From contig NZ_CP022367.1 of NCBI RefSeq assembly GCF_003119115.1, positions 1,167,001 through 1,231,000 on the forward strand: a DNA stretch of 64,000 bases, in the 5' to 3' direction. Origin of the DNA: Azospirillum sp. TSH58 (GTDB lineage: Bacteria; Pseudomonadota; Alphaproteobacteria; Azospirillales; Azospirillaceae). Both the position numbers and the translations under genes were made by a program. Shown one piece after another: positions 63,320-64,000 of this stretch; within the stretch, counting starts at the first letter, position 1, and every line of letters starts with the position of its first letter. The notes beneath the pieces were generated by a model, which was not told the DNA's origin, ran no database searches, and saw only the letters and a program-made list of their open reading frames with translations.

Positions 63320-64000
63320 CTACCGCGGGTAGCCGGCGAACTTGTTGACGGAGATCGAGGTCGCCGCCACCTGGACATGCTGGGCGAGTTCCTGCTCGGC
63401 CGTCTCCGGCGTCCAGCGGGTGGTGGGGACGGAGATGTTCAGGCCGGCGACCGCGTGCCCATGCTCGTCGGTGATGGCGGCGGCGACCGAGATGTCGCCC
63501 ATCACCGTCTCGTTGGTCACCACGGCGTAGCCTTTTTCCGCCGCCTCCTGAACGCGGGCGCGCAGCCGGCCGGGGTCGTTCACGGTGAAGGGGGTGAGCG
63601 GGCGGAGGTCGGTGCGGGCCAGGATCTCCTCCCGCTCCTCCTCCGACAGGCGCGACAGGATGGCGGTGCCCGAGGCGGTGAAGTAGGCGGGCAGCCGGCT
63701 GCCGACCATGATGTCGATGTTCACCAGATGCCGGCCGGGGAAGCGGGCGACGAAGACGATCTCGTGACCGTCCAGCTCCTGCAGATTGGCGGTTTCGCCG
63801 ACGCTCCGGCTGATCTCCAGCAGGTAGGGCGACGCCTTCTCGATCAGTTCGTTCGCCCGCAGGTAATTGTAGGAGAATTGCAGCAGCTTCGGGCTGAGCG
63901 CGTAGTTGCGCGTGCCGCGGACGCGCCGCAGATAGCCCAGCGTCTCCAGCGTGTAGACCAGCCGCTGGGCGGCGCTGCGGTCCAGCCCAGCCGCCTTGGC
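63320..64000 (-). CDS. IclR-family transcriptional regulator (partial, 5' end beyond the window)
   Basis: The reading frame runs from the window edge to the TAG at 63320, giving at least 226 residues. The visible N-terminal part AKAAGLDRSAAQRLVYTLET is the end of the winged helix-turn-helix. The effector domain follows with ETANLQELDGHEIVFVARFP, LPAYFTASGTAILSRLSEEE and the C-terminal AGLNISVPTTRW. About 25-40 N-terminal residues should lie past 64000. It is convergent with the peptide-type ABC operon 55 bp away. Its target genes are probably outside the window. Confidence 0.9.
   Translation of the reverse strand, partial: AKAAGLDRSAAQRLVYTLETLGYLRRVRGTRNYALSPKLLQFSYNYLRANELIEKASPYLLEISRSVGETANLQELDGHEIVFVARFPGRHLVNIDIMVGSRLPAYFTASGTAILSRLSEEEREEILARTDLRPLTPFTVNDPGRLRARVQEAAEKGYAVVTNETVMGDISVAAAITDEHGHAVAGLNISVPTTRWTPETAEQELAQHVQVAATSISVNKFAGYPR

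Overview
The window is GC-rich, densely coding DNA from an alphaproteobacterium, most likely an Azospirillum of the A. brasilense type. The genus call is an inference. It rests on strong GC3 bias, many ATGA-coupled operons, several high-affinity ABC importers with their own regulators, an alpha-ketoglutaric-semialdehyde dehydrogenase like those characterised in A. brasilense, and a family of modular palindromic intergenic repeats. No rRNA, tRNA, CRISPR array, transposase or prophage gene was seen, so this looks like a metabolic and transport segment of a chromosome or chromid.

Layout. (1) 186-12564, minus strand: a type I secretion locus made of a giant repetitive Ca-binding-type exoprotein (2593 aa), then TolC, ABC exporter and HlyD adaptor genes. 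(2) 12899-24481, minus strand: a ten-gene run coding SDR, CaiB-type CoA-transferase, a signal-less solute-binding-like protein, crotonase, FAH-family enzyme, ketoglutarate-semialdehyde dehydrogenase and a complete sugar-type ABC importer. A divergent LacI-family gene (24813-25874) and LacI-type operators lie at its head. (3) 26147-31631, plus strand: a Fur-box-controlled iron operon (TonB receptor, DUF4198, DUF3649, PepSY, DUF3325). (4) 31776-34125: cstA and a ybdD-like gene. (5) 34266-36823, minus strand: a small membrane protein, a zinc alcohol/formaldehyde-type dehydrogenase and an SDR. (6) 37091-40742, plus strand: a GntR regulator and a polar amino-acid ABC importer, with a near-perfect sigma-54 promoter and a perfect GntR palindrome upstream.

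(7) 40805-42954: divergent SGNH esterase and OpgC-like acyltransferase. (8) 43129-47245: a nitrilase-fold protein with a long N-terminal extension, coupled to a winged-helix protein, convergent with glutamine-dependent NAD synthetase. (9) 47409-53994, minus strand: an SsuABC/NMT1-type importer, an arylformamidase-like hydrolase, an ornithine-cyclodeaminase-family enzyme and a chemoreceptor, with a divergent GntR gene (54152-54826). (10) 54847-58074: a small acidic protein, a VOC/PhnB protein, and an MFS exporter divergent from a LysR gene. (11) 58168-63264: a peptide-type ABC importer in which the second permease and both ATPases are one polypeptide. (12) 63320-64000: an IclR regulator cut by the window edge.

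Two themes run across the window. Strong stem-loops or modular palindromic repeats sit between the gene for the abundant product (binding protein, exoprotein or CstA) and its operon partners in at least five transcription units. Most importers also carry their own regulator and, in two cases, dedicated catabolic genes, as expected of a rhizosphere scavenger. The best candidates for undescribed biology are the LacI-controlled CoA-transferase/semialdehyde-dehydrogenase operon, the nitrilase plus winged-helix pair, and the giant exoprotein with its dimeric higher-order DNA repeats.
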